From: Cercospora beticola
Taxonomy: Eukaryota > Ascomycota > Dothideomycetes > Mycosphaerellales > Mycosphaerellaceae
Direction of reading: 5' to 3'
Length of the DNA stretch: 64,000 nt
Assembly: GCF_033473495.1 (NCBI RefSeq)
Contig: NC_088943.1
Coordinates: 972,001-1,036,000, forward strand
The notes under the pieces were generated by a model. It did not search any database. It worked only from the letters and a program-made list of their open reading frames with translations, and was not told where the DNA came from. This document shows, one piece after another, positions 54,919-64,000 of this stretch. Each line of letters begins with the position of its first letter. Position 1 is the first letter of the stretch. The position numbers and the translations under genes are program-made.

Positions 54919-55663
54919 CTAAACCTCCTTTCCCTTTGGAATCTTCTCATAAGCTGCCTTAATTTCTGGCAAAGCAGAGACTTGCTCTATCCATTTCTTC
55001 ACATTCGGATAAGAGTCCATGCTCAATCCTGCGAAGTTGTGCTGATAGACCCATGGGTAGAAATGGAAATCTACGGCGGAGACTGAGTTACCTGGGAGGA
55101 TGAAAGGTCCGCCGTGTTTCTTGAGTTGACCATCGAGAACGCCGAAGCAGCGGTATGCTTGTTCTTCGTAACGCTTGAGTGCGTCGTCGTTTTTGGAGGA
55201 GTGGTAGTGGCGGAACCAGTTGACTTGGCCTGTACATACCGATGTCAGCATTGGATGCACTTATGGCTTTTCATGGAGATGATGAGAGATAATACGTACC
55301 CATCATAGGTCCCAAGGTTGATAGCAAGAAGTATTCCCACTTCTCGAAATCTACGATGTCTTGTTCCGAGGAGGATCTTGGTCCAAGTTTGTTCTGCTTG
55401 TCGTACACTCGTCGGATATAGTTCATCACTGCACCGGATTCCCAGCTTGTAACACCAGTGTTGGGATCTTCGAGTGCAGGAACACGGCCATTCTCATTGA
55501 TCTTGGTGAATTGGGCGCCTTTCACGCCATTCGCAGCATCCCCGAATTGCCAAAGCTTGACTTCGTATGGGATGTTCAATGACTCCAGGACTGCTGCGAC
55601 CTTGAAAGGATTTGGGCCGGTGCCATGGGCGTGCAGGATGAGGGGTTTGATGCTTGAAGACAT
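54919..55663 (-). CDS. Glutathione S-transferase (Ure2/GST-like)
   Basis: Two exons on the minus strand, 55300-55663 and 54919-55229, give 224 aa. The N-terminal thioredoxin-like domain starts with PLILHAHGTGPNPFKVAAVL and contains ESLNIPYEVKLWQF, KINENGRVPALEDPNTG and the glutathione-contacting WESGAVMNYIRRVYD. The C-terminal helical domain includes QVNWFRHYHSSKNDDALKRY and FILPGNSVSAVDFHFYPWVY, the conserved N-capping region. It conjugates or otherwise uses glutathione in the cytosol for detoxification. The intron is 70 nt, GTACGT...TACAG. No signal peptide. The substrate is not predictable. Confidence 0.88.
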
Positions 55664-58020
55664 TGTGGCTGATGTTTGTTTTGAGATTGTTATTGGTTCT
55701 GGAAAGATTCAATGCTGTTTTGTGAGGTGAAGTCTGAATTGAAGCTGAATTGCGTCAGAGGGTCTTTGAATAACGTGGTCTAGAGCTTTCCGTCATCATG
55801 GCTACGCGTTTCAGTGTGGCAGGAGAGCTCTTATTAGCCCATGGGAAATGCCCCTCGGCGAGCGTCATTCAGTTTGGCAAACCACGTTGAATTACAAATA
55901 CGGGGATTCTTCGTAAGTTCTCTGGGCCTCGATCAATGCAGATGCAGATGTGACTGGGCTTTGAGGGCTTGCTGCCCCAACTTTTGGAGTTCTCGATTGT
56001 GTTCAGAGTAAGAGCGTGATGGTGACGCCGTGACGACTCTGTGGACGCCAAGAACGATCCGTGTCACATTGAGTTTCAAGAATCCCGGTCATTTGCAAAG
56101 CAACAATAACTTCACCTCCCACACACATCTTCATCTACCCTCTCTCCGTGCAGGATTTCGCCTTCCCATGGTATGGGCTCGATAAATTGAGCGTTGAGAC
56201 AGAATCGCCCGAATCGCGGCGCAGTCCAGCCAGGAAATGGTTCTTTGGTCTCAAAAAACTTCCAAGCCGGATCAGCCCAATTCACAGCTGCATGCAGCTC
56301 CGGGCTATGTTGTGTGTCTTCGAAGACGACGCCTTTGCCATGCCGATACTTATCGATCATTGATGGCTGAGACGCGTTTGCTCGTCGTCTCGTTCCCGTC
56401 GACACGCGTTGCATGCGCGTGTGTGCAGGCAACGGCGCGTCGAGCCGGTATTGATACCTACGAGGGTGTTCAAGCTGCACGAATAACGCACAACTTGTTC
56501 GCGTTCCTACGCATCTCAGAGAAGGCATCGGGCAAGTATCTGTCGTCAGAGCCAGCATCCTTCGAGCAACCTGCATGTCTTCTCACAACGATTGGTTCGG
56601 CCTTGTGTAAGGTCACCTCGACGGACCAGAAAGGTATTCTGCAACTGTTGCGCCATCCACTCATCGATACGTATTCCCGTGACTGCGGCTCTTCTCAGCC
56701 CAATCGGAGACACAGCAGCATGACAGACCTCACCTCAGGCGGTCCTCAGTGTGGACTAGAATATTGGCGTTTTTCTGACACTGCAACTCTAATGATGTGT
56801 CCAACGCGTAATGGATCTGGACAGGCTGACAATTTTTGTAGAATCAGCAGCCACGCAAGGCTGAAGAAGAACAGCTGCCCTATCGTTGAGTTAAGCGCAC
56901 ATACATATGTGCGAGCATGTGTTCCTGGTTGTACGGAAGCAGGTGAAGAGGTGTGGAGCCGTCCACACCCTCCTCGGCTGCAAGGCTGAAGCGAACGACG
57001 AAAACCCCGCGTCCCTCCCGCGTGCCGTGGCATGAATGCATGCCCTTCGTGCGCCGTTGATGCAAGAGCAGAATCTAATGGTGTGGTTGAACCCAGCGGA
57101 ATGAGGATGTGCAGGCGGCCAGATAATAAGCTCAAGTCGCCCTCCGGCACGCTGACTCCTCCGCTCCTCTTCGCTCTATTGGAACCACGACACACCTGTA
57201 CATTGTCTGAACAGCCCAACTAGACCTACCCAACGACATGACCGAGCCGAACCTTCGCACCATCCGGAGGCCACGTGATCTGGTTGCTGCATCCTCTTTG
57301 CAAGCTTGACACCTCTCGCCTCACCATTGACTCAGAGCGACAGCAGCGGCCTCCTGACGCCCCGTCCCGTCCTGGGTAGTACAATCCAAGACTTAGTTGT
57401 CCCCGACAACTGCCATCATTCCGCAACAGCTGAGAGATCGGCACAGTGAAGAGCATCAAGCGGTGTAGCAAGCGACGAACGAGGTGTCGTCGGCCGCGCC
57501 ACTACTGGCCAACTGGCCGAGAAGTTGTTTCATAAGCAGGCTAGGCCACATGTGATTCGAGGGGCTCACGGCAATATGACCTGCCCTTCGTCACTGCAGG
57601 CCTCAGGCCGTCACAATGTCTCGCCACCAGAACCTTAGAGCACGGCAATACCGTGATGAGCGCGCACCTGCGGCCCAGAAGACACCCGTGAGTTGCTTCG
57701 AGACTATGTGTTCAGAAAGAGCGATGTGATCTCACCTGCCTTGGTCGCCCTCCGCATGAGACACGAGACATGGAACAGGGCAGTGCAAACCCTCTCAGCG
57801 GCGGACGAGTGTGAACCGTAAATTGGTCGTACGAACTTCACCTAGGCGTTGTCCCGGTGCCTGTCGACTGGGGGTGGACAACTTGTTTGACAGGGATCCG
57901 CTTGAACATAGGGCGGTCTTTATAAGACCAACCTGCTCGTCGAATCTGCACCCACACAGCACCCGCGCAGCTCGTATCGACACCGCCTGTGACGACACGT
58001 CGATCGAGGCAGCCAGCACC
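55664..58020. other. 2.4-kb region with one weak small frame
   Basis: Promoter of the GST, then mostly sequence without recognisable coding content. A minus-strand frame at 56112-56360 is listed separately. The plus frame 56237-56989 has a composition typical of chance frames. The leader of the gene at 58021 occupies the last ~100 bases. Confidence 0.4.
56112..56360 (-). CDS. Possible small hypothetical protein or exon
   Basis: 82 aa from ATG 56360. The sequence is unusually protein-like for this region: VVFEDTQHSPELHAAVNWAD, then PAWKFFETKEPFPGWTAPRF and FIEPIPWEGEILHGERVDED, rich in Trp, Pro and acids and with no homopolymer bias. I recognise no family, no signal peptide and no splice partner. 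It may be a real small gene, one exon of a larger one, or chance. Confidence 0.3.
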   Translation of the reverse strand: MIDKYRHGKGVVFEDTQHSPELHAAVNWADPAWKFFETKEPFPGWTAPRFGRFCLNAQFIEPIPWEGEILHGERVDEDVCGR

Positions 58021-58696
58021 ATGTCGACGACTCCGTCGTACCCAGTGTGTAGACACTATGCTCCCGGAGCACCGAGGGTCTGCCACCTCTGCCGTCCTAC
58101 CCCTCCACCAGCCTACGACACCTCGCCGTACGCTGCCAGGAAGCAAGCTACCACCGAACGCTACCTTCAGGAAGCTCAGATACAGCGTACGTACGTCTCG
58201 CAAAAGCGAAATGATCTTTTTCTAACGCGACTCAGGAGCCCGAGATGTAGAGGCTCTCAACAGGCAGCGCCCTTCTCTTTATGAGACTTGGGGCAACAGC
58301 CGATCCGTGGCCGCCAACATCATCGGAGGCGCCGATCCAAGCACATTGCCGTCGAGCTACCCGTATGCGACGACTATAGACGAACAAGACTTCTACACAC
58401 CGACCGGTGCTGGCTACGTTCCGCAACGTCCTCCGCATAGACCACACCCAGGCGCGCCATACGATTCGCAACGCACCCTACTGTCTGAGCCACAGCAGGG
58501 TCAAGTTCAGAGACCCGCAGGCTACGTAAACGGCTTCAGCGAAGCGCACGGCGCAGTAATCCGTCCACCCCAGGCCACACAAGTCGCGCCTCAGCGAACA
58601 GAAGGCGTTGGCCGTACAGACAGCGCCGGAACTCCTAATCCCATACCGTCGGCACGTCAGACTCAAGCGAATCGTCGCCGCCCATATCGACAGTAG
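58021..58696 (+). CDS. Hypothetical proline-rich, disordered protein
   Basis: Two exons, 58021-58186 and 58236-58696, encode 208 aa. The 49-nt intron (GTACGT, branch CTAAC, CTCAG) joins EAQIQ to RARDVEALNRQRPSLYETWG in frame. The N-terminus has HYAPGAPRVCHLCRPTPPPAY with a C-x2-C pair. The rest is rich in Pro, Gln, Arg and Tyr (YVPQRPPHRPHPGAPYDSQR) and probably unfolded. No signal peptide or membrane segment. I do not recognise the family. The clean intron and sustained frame argue that it is a real gene. Confidence 0.6.
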
Positions 58697-59412
58697 TGCC
58701 GAATACCCAGGCCACCGCATTTCGTAACCAACATCGACAACCCATCCCTCCACACACCACCACACCACTACTACCACGCAACAACTCTCGCTCGAGATCT
58801 CTTATGTTCGCGTTATGTTTTCATGAGCGATCCCGCTTTGGCGGAATGACAGGCAAGCGCTTCGGCGGAGACTACCCAATGATGGCGGCGCACAAGCGGA
58901 CGATCGCAAATGCAACGACATGGCCACGGAAACACAACGTCGCTCTCCCGCCATCGGACATACAGCGACTCAGGCCGAGTCTTCTCCTGTAGTACCGAGC
59001 CACATCATGCGGCAGCCAGAGCCAACAGAATTGCCATCACCATATCAACTATCGTTGGAGGGCATTTGTGGGAAGAGCGTTATCTCCTGGCGTGCGAGCG
59101 CGTGTGCCGCATACTTGCTCGCTTTCGTCACAGCGTGCTCTGCGTCGGCGCGGCCAGCCATGCAGTGCTGCAACTCACCAGACGGACTACCGGCTACGGA
59201 GCTGCGCAGCCCGGACACCCAAGCGACATCAGCATGCTGGATAGCGATGTGAATAGGGAATGGAGGAAAGCTCGTTACACGGACTTGTGTTGACAAGTAA
59301 GTGATCGGAACGGAGGAGTTTCATGGCGTTATTGAGGATATACCCGCTCGAACAGGCCGAGCAAAAGTCAGACATTGTCGTCTTTCATTACAACACTCTT
59401 TGTAGTACGGAT
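58697..59412. other. Intergenic region with unresolved coding potential
   Basis: 716 bp. Two overlapping plus frames (58920-59252 from ATG, and 58910-59293) each have one protein-like half: MATETQRRSPAIGHTATQAE at the start of one, and HPSDISMLDSDVNREWRKAR at the end of the other. No intron joins them, so a frameshifted or chance frame cannot be decided. Confidence 0.3.
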
Positions 59413-60482
59413 CTATGTAGTCCTAGAATTCTCAAGCTTTGTCACCAAGATGTCAGTGCCGCCAACATTCTGCAAAGCATCCATCACGTTGGCGATGTCC
59501 TTCCTCAACACCATCGCCTGCACGGCAACCCAGCCGTCCTCTTCCAAGGTGTTGACAGTAGGCGCTCTCCTGCCAGGTGTGATCTTCCTTGCCTGGTCCA
59601 AGTTTTTGCGCTCCACGTTGTACGTGCAAAGCACGTATTTCTGTGCTGTGATGACACCGCGAATTCTGTTGGCGATGATCTCGACGAGCTTCGGGTCTGA
59701 AGGCTGTCTTGATCGGATGAGGACTGCGGTAGACTCCACGACTGTTGCAATTGCTTTAAGTCCAGCGGCTCTCATGGTTTCGCCAGACTCTACCAGATCA
59801 ACGATTCCGTCTGCCACACCCAGAGCGCAAGCGGCTTCCACACTGCCGCCGACGAACTTCACATTCGTCTTCAGCTTGGTCTTCTCGCCATCGCCGTTGG
59901 TCTGCGTGCCTTTGTTTTCGAGTTGTCGGAAATATTCCTCAGTAAGACCAGTAAAGCTAGTGACAACATTTCTGCCGACGAGCTGCTCCGGTGTCTCAAT
60001 ATCGCCTTTCTCAGGCACTTGAACTTGAAGTTTGCAACGTCCGAATTCGAGGTCCATAATTTCCTCAATTCCGTGGCTTTCCGTTCCAGGCACGACAGCT
60101 TCATGTTCGGCAACAGTGTCTCGTCCAGTGATTCCCAGATCCACTCGGCCTTCTCCGACGAAAGTTGGGATGTCCGCAGCTGGAAGGAAAACCAGAGCCA
60201 CAGGGTGGTTCTTGACAAGAGCAATATCCAGCCTGTTGTGTCTGTGGAATTGGATATCTGAGCCAGCTAGTAAGTCCAGACATTGTTGATTCAGCCGGCC
60301 TTTCTTTGGCACGGCAAATAGCAGTCGATCATTGAGGCTGGCGATTGTATTAGTCAATGTTGGCAGAGAGCGGCTGAACCGCCTCTCCATGTTTTCCCGC
60401 GGATTCTCTTGTTGGACGCCCATGATTTTGGAGTATGTGTGTATGTGAGGTGGAAAGAGACGTACTGGTTGACGAGATCCAT
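59413..60482 (-). CDS. HIS1: ATP phosphoribosyltransferase
   Basis: Two exons on the minus strand, 60466-60482 (17 nt) and 59413-60337, give 313 aa. The first exon encodes only MDLVN plus two bases. Splicing out the 128-nt intron (GTACGT...CGCCAG) yields MDLVNHLNDRLLFAVPKKGR, the fungal HIS1 start. It catalyses the first step of histidine synthesis, ATP + PRPP to phosphoribosyl-ATP. Visible family blocks are LAGSDIQFHRHNRLDIALVK, VGEGRVDLGITGRDTVAEHE, CALGVADGIVDLVESGETMR (PRPP site) and the C-terminal regulatory ACT-like domain TPGRRAPTVNTLEEDGWVAV, where histidine inhibits. The open frame that continues upstream from a TTG is intron. A TGAGTCA site is upstream. Confidence 0.93.
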
Positions 60483-61064
60483 AGTAAAAGAAAGTTGTAA
60501 AAAGTGGGTACAAAGTCGCACACAGATAAGCGCAGTGCTAGCACAACAGGACGAGAGGCGGTCTCGTTGGCGGTCTGGCTGAGGCTATTTGCTGCAAGCT
60601 GTCGCGCTGCGTTGTTTCTGCAGGACACCGTTCAATGGGAAGCGGGAGTGAGTCAACGGATCTCGACTTCCACGTGCGCCGATTGTTGGCTGTTCAACTC
60701 AGCACACAACGGCTTGACCGTTTGCTGACAGCTGCGACGACGACCGGCAGCGAATAGGATATTCGAAGTGAATTTCGGCGGCACGAAACGTGCATGCAAT
60801 TGGAGATCGTCAAATAGCCTTTCAAGCTCCAATGGCCATTCAACAAAAATGTTGCAACAGCAACAGCTTCAGTGTCAGCAGGCGGGGTGCCTGAGGCCAG
60901 AAAAGCTTACCCGATGAATTTTAGTGCCTCTGCCAAGTCTTCAAATTTACGTCTGGCAAAGCCCACACTAGCACAGTGATACTCCCAGCAGACCGACCAT
61001 CTCGCAGCACGATCACGCCAAATCACCACCGAATACTTCTCCACCCGATCACACAACTGCAAAG
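60483..61064. promoter_or_regulatory. Divergent promoter of HIS1 and RPS28
   Basis: 582 bp between the two divergent start codons. The HIS1-proximal half holds the TGAGTCA site at 60649. No gene is seen in between; the small frames are not supported. Confidence 0.5.
60649..60655. promoter_or_regulatory. TGAGTCA, candidate Gcn4/CPC-1 site of HIS1
   Basis: A perfect TGA(C/G)TCA palindrome 167 bp upstream of the HIS1 start codon. General amino acid control in fungi acts through this sequence, and HIS genes are standard targets. The site and spacing are seen; the regulation is inferred. Confidence 0.6.
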
Positions 61065-61463
61065 ATGGATTCCGCAAAGTCAGTCGCTCTGAGGAGGCGC
61101 AAGATGAGGGCATAAGGACACATACTGACGGGTTGCGCGCAGGGTCCCAGTCAAGCTCGTCAAGGTCACCCGTGTCCTCGGCCGTACCGGTATGCGATAC
61201 TCAAGAGATGGAGCATGAAAGAAAGGAAGAAAGAACGGAAATCTGACAAGAGTGCAGGCTCTCGTGGTGGTGTGACCCAGGTCCGCGTCGAGTTCATGGA
61301 CGATACCACCCGTAGCATCATCCGCAACGTCAAGGGCCCAGGTAAGGACAACATGTGCAGAATTGCAGAAAGTAGGGACAAAATACTGACTGTCGCGGCA
61401 GTCCGTGAGGACGACATCCTCTGCCTCCTCGAATCTGAGCGTGAGGCCCGCAGACTGAGATAA
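61065..61463 (+). CDS. RPS28: 40S ribosomal protein S28 (eS28)
   Basis: Four small exons, 61065-61078 (14 nt), 61143-61189, 61258-61341 and 61402-61463, give 68 aa, the exact family length. The joined protein begins [20 protein letters not shown] and continues [40 protein letters not shown] and EREARRLR, the nearly invariant eS28 sequence. It binds 18S rRNA near the mRNA exit channel of the small subunit. The three introns are 64, 68 and 60 nt. Heavy interruption of a 207-nt coding region is common for ribosomal genes. No single long frame covers it, so automated ORF finding would miss it. Confidence 0.95.
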
Positions 61464-63745
61464 GCGCGGAAAAATGGACGAAAGGGTTGCGAAGTTGGAA
61501 CGAAGCCTGGAGATGGGGACGATGGCTGTCATGAATTGAGGACACTTTCAGCGGGTAGCGGCAGCACCTGGCGTTATGGCTTTGGCATCGGCATGTATGC
61601 AGTGACTGAGTTCACTGAAAGCGAAAGTCTTCAGAAATGCGACGCGAATCGCGCAATTTACACCAGCTTCGGACTCTGAGTCCAAATCAAAAGGAACGAT
61701 TCCCACGTATCCATGTGCTATTTGGGGTTGGATGGGATCTATGAGACAAGATGCGTGGCAAGTGCAGCAGGACGAAGTGCAGTTGTCTGGGCAGTACTGA
61801 GTGACCACCCCACGTCATGGACGCTGAGCATTCTGTGCTCTTGAATCCGCCGGCAGCGCTAGTCCGTATACTTCGCGACTCGTGCTATGCCCTCGTCGTA
61901 GCCACGTTCTCGTGCCGAAGGTTCTACAGTGATCCCAGTGTCGGAGTCGTAATATCGCCAGATGCACAGGATCTTCACCGCAATTGAATTGTGCCTTCAC
62001 GGATCTCAAAGCCCGTACAGTCCGTGCGGCTCAAGCCCGTCTGTGATAAGAGTATAGAAATGTGAAGCAAAAACGCAGGTGACCTTCCAACCACGACGCA
62101 AAGAGTTACCAATGAGCTCGGCGGGAAGGCCTAAAGACGCTTCGAAATTTGATCAAGTACGCCAATATGACCAGCCAGTCCACGGAGAATCAGATCTGAT
62201 GGTTGATTATGCGTTCTAGGTATGAATGTGTGTAAAGAAGAAAGGAAAGCAGAGCTCGAGAATTGAAGCCGACTTTGACGAGGCTGCCGACTGTGCCAAG
62301 AAACAGCGGGACGGTGCGTTCCTGCCCTGCAAGCGGCTCTGGCTGCAGCAAGTTCAAATTTCCGAAGTCTCACTGCTGCTCTTCTTCTTTTCTGCAACTC
62401 GTCTGCTCTGCCGCTTCGTCTTCTTCACGCAACATTCTCCTCGCTCATGTATATTTTATCAATGCCTCGGCGCCCTTGTATGCGCCTTTCCTGCGATCCA
62501 CCCTCCGCGCCAGCACGATGATCCGAGTCGACGGACTTCTCAAGCATACCTCGCCCATTCCCCTCACTCCCGGTGACCGATGAAGTCGCTCACAGCAAAC
62601 GCTCTCCACGAAGCCTCTGTCAATACCTTCAAGATTTTCGGGCTTCACTTCAACACCAGTGCTACCTGCCATTGTGCAGGATTTTAAGGACACCTGTGTG
62701 CACAGTTTACTCCGTTGCTCTCAAGCTTCTTCGAGGTCCTCGAAGGCTGCCTCGTGCAGTTTCTAGTGTTTCATGAAGGCTGCCTCGTGCAACGCCAAGT
62801 GTCCAGAGACCAGAGATCAATATCCAGAGATCAGAGACCAGGGACCAAATATACATGTCCAGAGTCCAGTATCCAGTGATCACGTTCAGAGTCCAGCGTC
62901 CAGGGTTGCAGATGCTTCGCCCACAAGTTTTGTTGAGGAATTTCAAGGCTGCCTCGCGCAGCATCTTCGAGTTCTTTCAAGGCTGCCTCGCGCAGCATCT
63001 TGTTCTTCAAGGCTGCCTCGTGCAGCATCTTGTTCTTCAGGGCTGCCTCGCGCAGCGCCTTGTTCTTCAAAGCTGTTATCGGAGTGAAGACTACACCTTC
63101 GGGTGTGAGTTTCTTTCCGGTGCGCAGAGAACGACTGACTATCATCCTCCAGCTAGCTGGTGCTTTCATGATGAGATCTTAACATCGCGCAGTCACCTCC
63201 GCGTGTCAAAAGACTTTCATGACTCTGCCTTCGAGCAGACACTTCCAAGTTCATGTCCGCGAGCTGCTGAGATTTCGTTGATGTTGCAGCGCTACCGCAA
63301 GGCATGCCACTCTATCGACGATATTCTTCGTGACTCTTTCGCTACTGGGGGACATTACTACACACCACGATTTGCCTGCTTTCCGGCTCATACACATAGC
63401 CTCCAAGCTACTTCATCTCAATCAGTGGAAGAAGAACTCCATTTACTTGGAGGGGATCTTAGCAGGCCCTCGTCTACTCCACCCTTCTCTGCCTTGTTTT
63501 CAAGTGGCGGTTGGAGGACTAATCACTGACGGACATTCACTTTTTCTATTCTTTCATATCTGTCTGGGATGACTTCAAAGTTGTCTTGGGCGATGAGAAG
63601 GATCTTGTCAACTTGGTGCATATTGTATGTCTTGAAGCTTGTTTTCTCTCGAAACTTACTTCCCCCTACCCACCAATCTCCCTAACTCCTCCCTGACCTG
63701 ACGCCATCAAAGATCCGCTGACTTCCGCACACTTCCCACTGAACG
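61464..63745. other. 2.3-kb region with minisatellite
   Basis: The 3' flank of RPS28, then no supported gene. The frames at 62226-62583 lack domains. The minisatellite at 62743-63075 is listed separately; frames running across it (62855-63529 plus; 62831-63169 minus) are explained by its 30-bp period. Confidence 0.45.
62743..63075. repeat. Minisatellite: 30-bp unit plus short CCAGAG repeats
   Basis: The unit CAAGGCTGCCTCGCGCAGCA plus TCTTGTTCTT occurs at 62944, 62978, 63008 and 63038, with a broken copy at 63068. Two earlier related copies are at 62743 and 62775. Spacing is 34 then 30, 30 and 30 bp. Between the groups, 62793-62905 is built of CCAGAGA(C/T)/GTCCAG(A/T) words. Because 30 is a multiple of three, both strands stay open: the minus strand reads ALKNKMLREA-type decamers. 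Confidence 0.75.
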
Positions 63746-63969
63746 TCACTCGCTCGTCCGGAACCTCCGTTCGTGCTCAGCTGAAGCATACTCTACTCGA
63801 AGCCTTCCGTTCTGATCCTCAAAGCTCCAACCAATGATCTGTGGTCGCTCTGAAGGCTGATCGACAGCTTTCGCTTCGCCATTGAGTTGCTTGACAGGTA
63901 CCGCTACGTGGTGACTGTTTGTAGTGATGCGTTCTGGCTTCTTCGTCTTGCCATCGTTGCTCGCAGTGG
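63746..63969 (-). CDS. C-terminal exon of a gene entering from the right edge (partial)
   Basis: The minus-strand frame from 63969 to TGA at 63746-63748 encodes about 74 residues, including KKPERITTNSHHVAVPVKQL and RPQIIGWSFEDQNGRLRVEY, then ASAEHERRFRTSE. A consistent 3' splice site (branch ACTGAC, then AAAGCAG) lies just upstream at 63970-63990, so this is probably a last exon. Composition is strongly protein-like, but I do not recognise the family and the rest is outside the window. An acceptor 3 nt earlier is also possible. Confidence 0.5.
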
Positions 63970-64000
63970 CTGCTTTACTTCAGTCAGTCATACTGCAACG

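Noticed and set aside
56237..56989. Plus frame of 250 codons
   Set aside because: Composition typical of a chance frame, and it overlaps a more protein-like minus frame at 56112-56360.
60338..60465. Extension of HIS1 into upstream open frame with TTG start
   Set aside because: This is the first intron; splicing gives MDLVNHLNDRL, the known family start.
62831..63529. Long frames on both strands over the minisatellite
   Set aside because: Explained by the 30-bp period; no start, domain or splice evidence outside the repeat.

Overview
The window looks like nuclear DNA of a filamentous ascomycete (Pezizomycotina). Most coding genes are broken by short GT-AG introns of about 45-70 nt with RCTRAC-type branch sites. 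It carries a Zn(II)2Cys6 regulator, an HsbA-type cell-surface protein, small secreted cysteine-rich proteins and a decayed HET-type gene. A plant-associated or environmental Dothideomycete is my best guess, but that is inference only. I saw no rRNA, tRNA or CRISPR. The gene starts I trust are ATG; several long open frames begin only at GTG or TTG and were trimmed.

Layout. 0-3 kb: 5' end of EMC2 (-) divergent from ATG5 (+), then an unknown acidic-tailed protein. 4.6-7.3 kb: a tandem pair of 8-cysteine secreted proteins separated by a decayed repeat that also makes up part of their promoters. 8-14 kb: SERCA-type calcium pump, a DUF3602-like GRGG-repeat protein, and a mitochondrial CCDC90/FMP32-type protein. 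14-18 kb: gene-poor, followed by the phosphate permease PHO89. 20-23.5 kb: gene-poor. 23.5-30.6 kb: a large unknown protein, an ERD1-like EXS protein, a disrupted F-box-like gene, and a secreted Ser/Thr-rich protein with a PAN/Apple-like end. 31.7-38.5 kb: a HET-type pseudogene, a mitochondrial-looking unknown protein divergent from a Zn2Cys6 factor, HsbA, and a Cys/His-motif protein. 39-46 kb: proteasome beta-3 (PUP3), mitochondrial ribosomal mL59, a 3-beta-HSD/sterol dehydrogenase relative, NAT9 and CDC6. 48.5-54.2 kb: pyruvate carboxylase with eight exons. 55-61.5 kb: a glutathione S-transferase, an unknown proline-rich protein, HIS1 and RPS28. 61.5-64 kb: a minisatellite region and the last exon of a gene entering from the right edge.

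The most unusual feature is in pyruvate carboxylase. Its fifth intron is 1448 nt, while the other six are 53-172 nt. It contains a complete 352-codon frame for a protein with GIY-YIG nuclease hallmarks and two C2H2 zinc fingers, whose stop codon abuts the intron branch site. It looks like a homing-type gene living inside a spliceosomal intron of a housekeeping gene. The same gene has an intron whose only frame-preserving 3' end is AT instead of AG.

The genes are mostly independent housekeeping units. Divergent pairs probably share promoters: EMC2/ATG5, PUP3/mL59, HIS1/RPS28, and the unknown mitochondrial gene with the Zn2Cys6 factor. Multi-exon coordinates were worked out by hand from splice consensus, reading frame and family knowledge.
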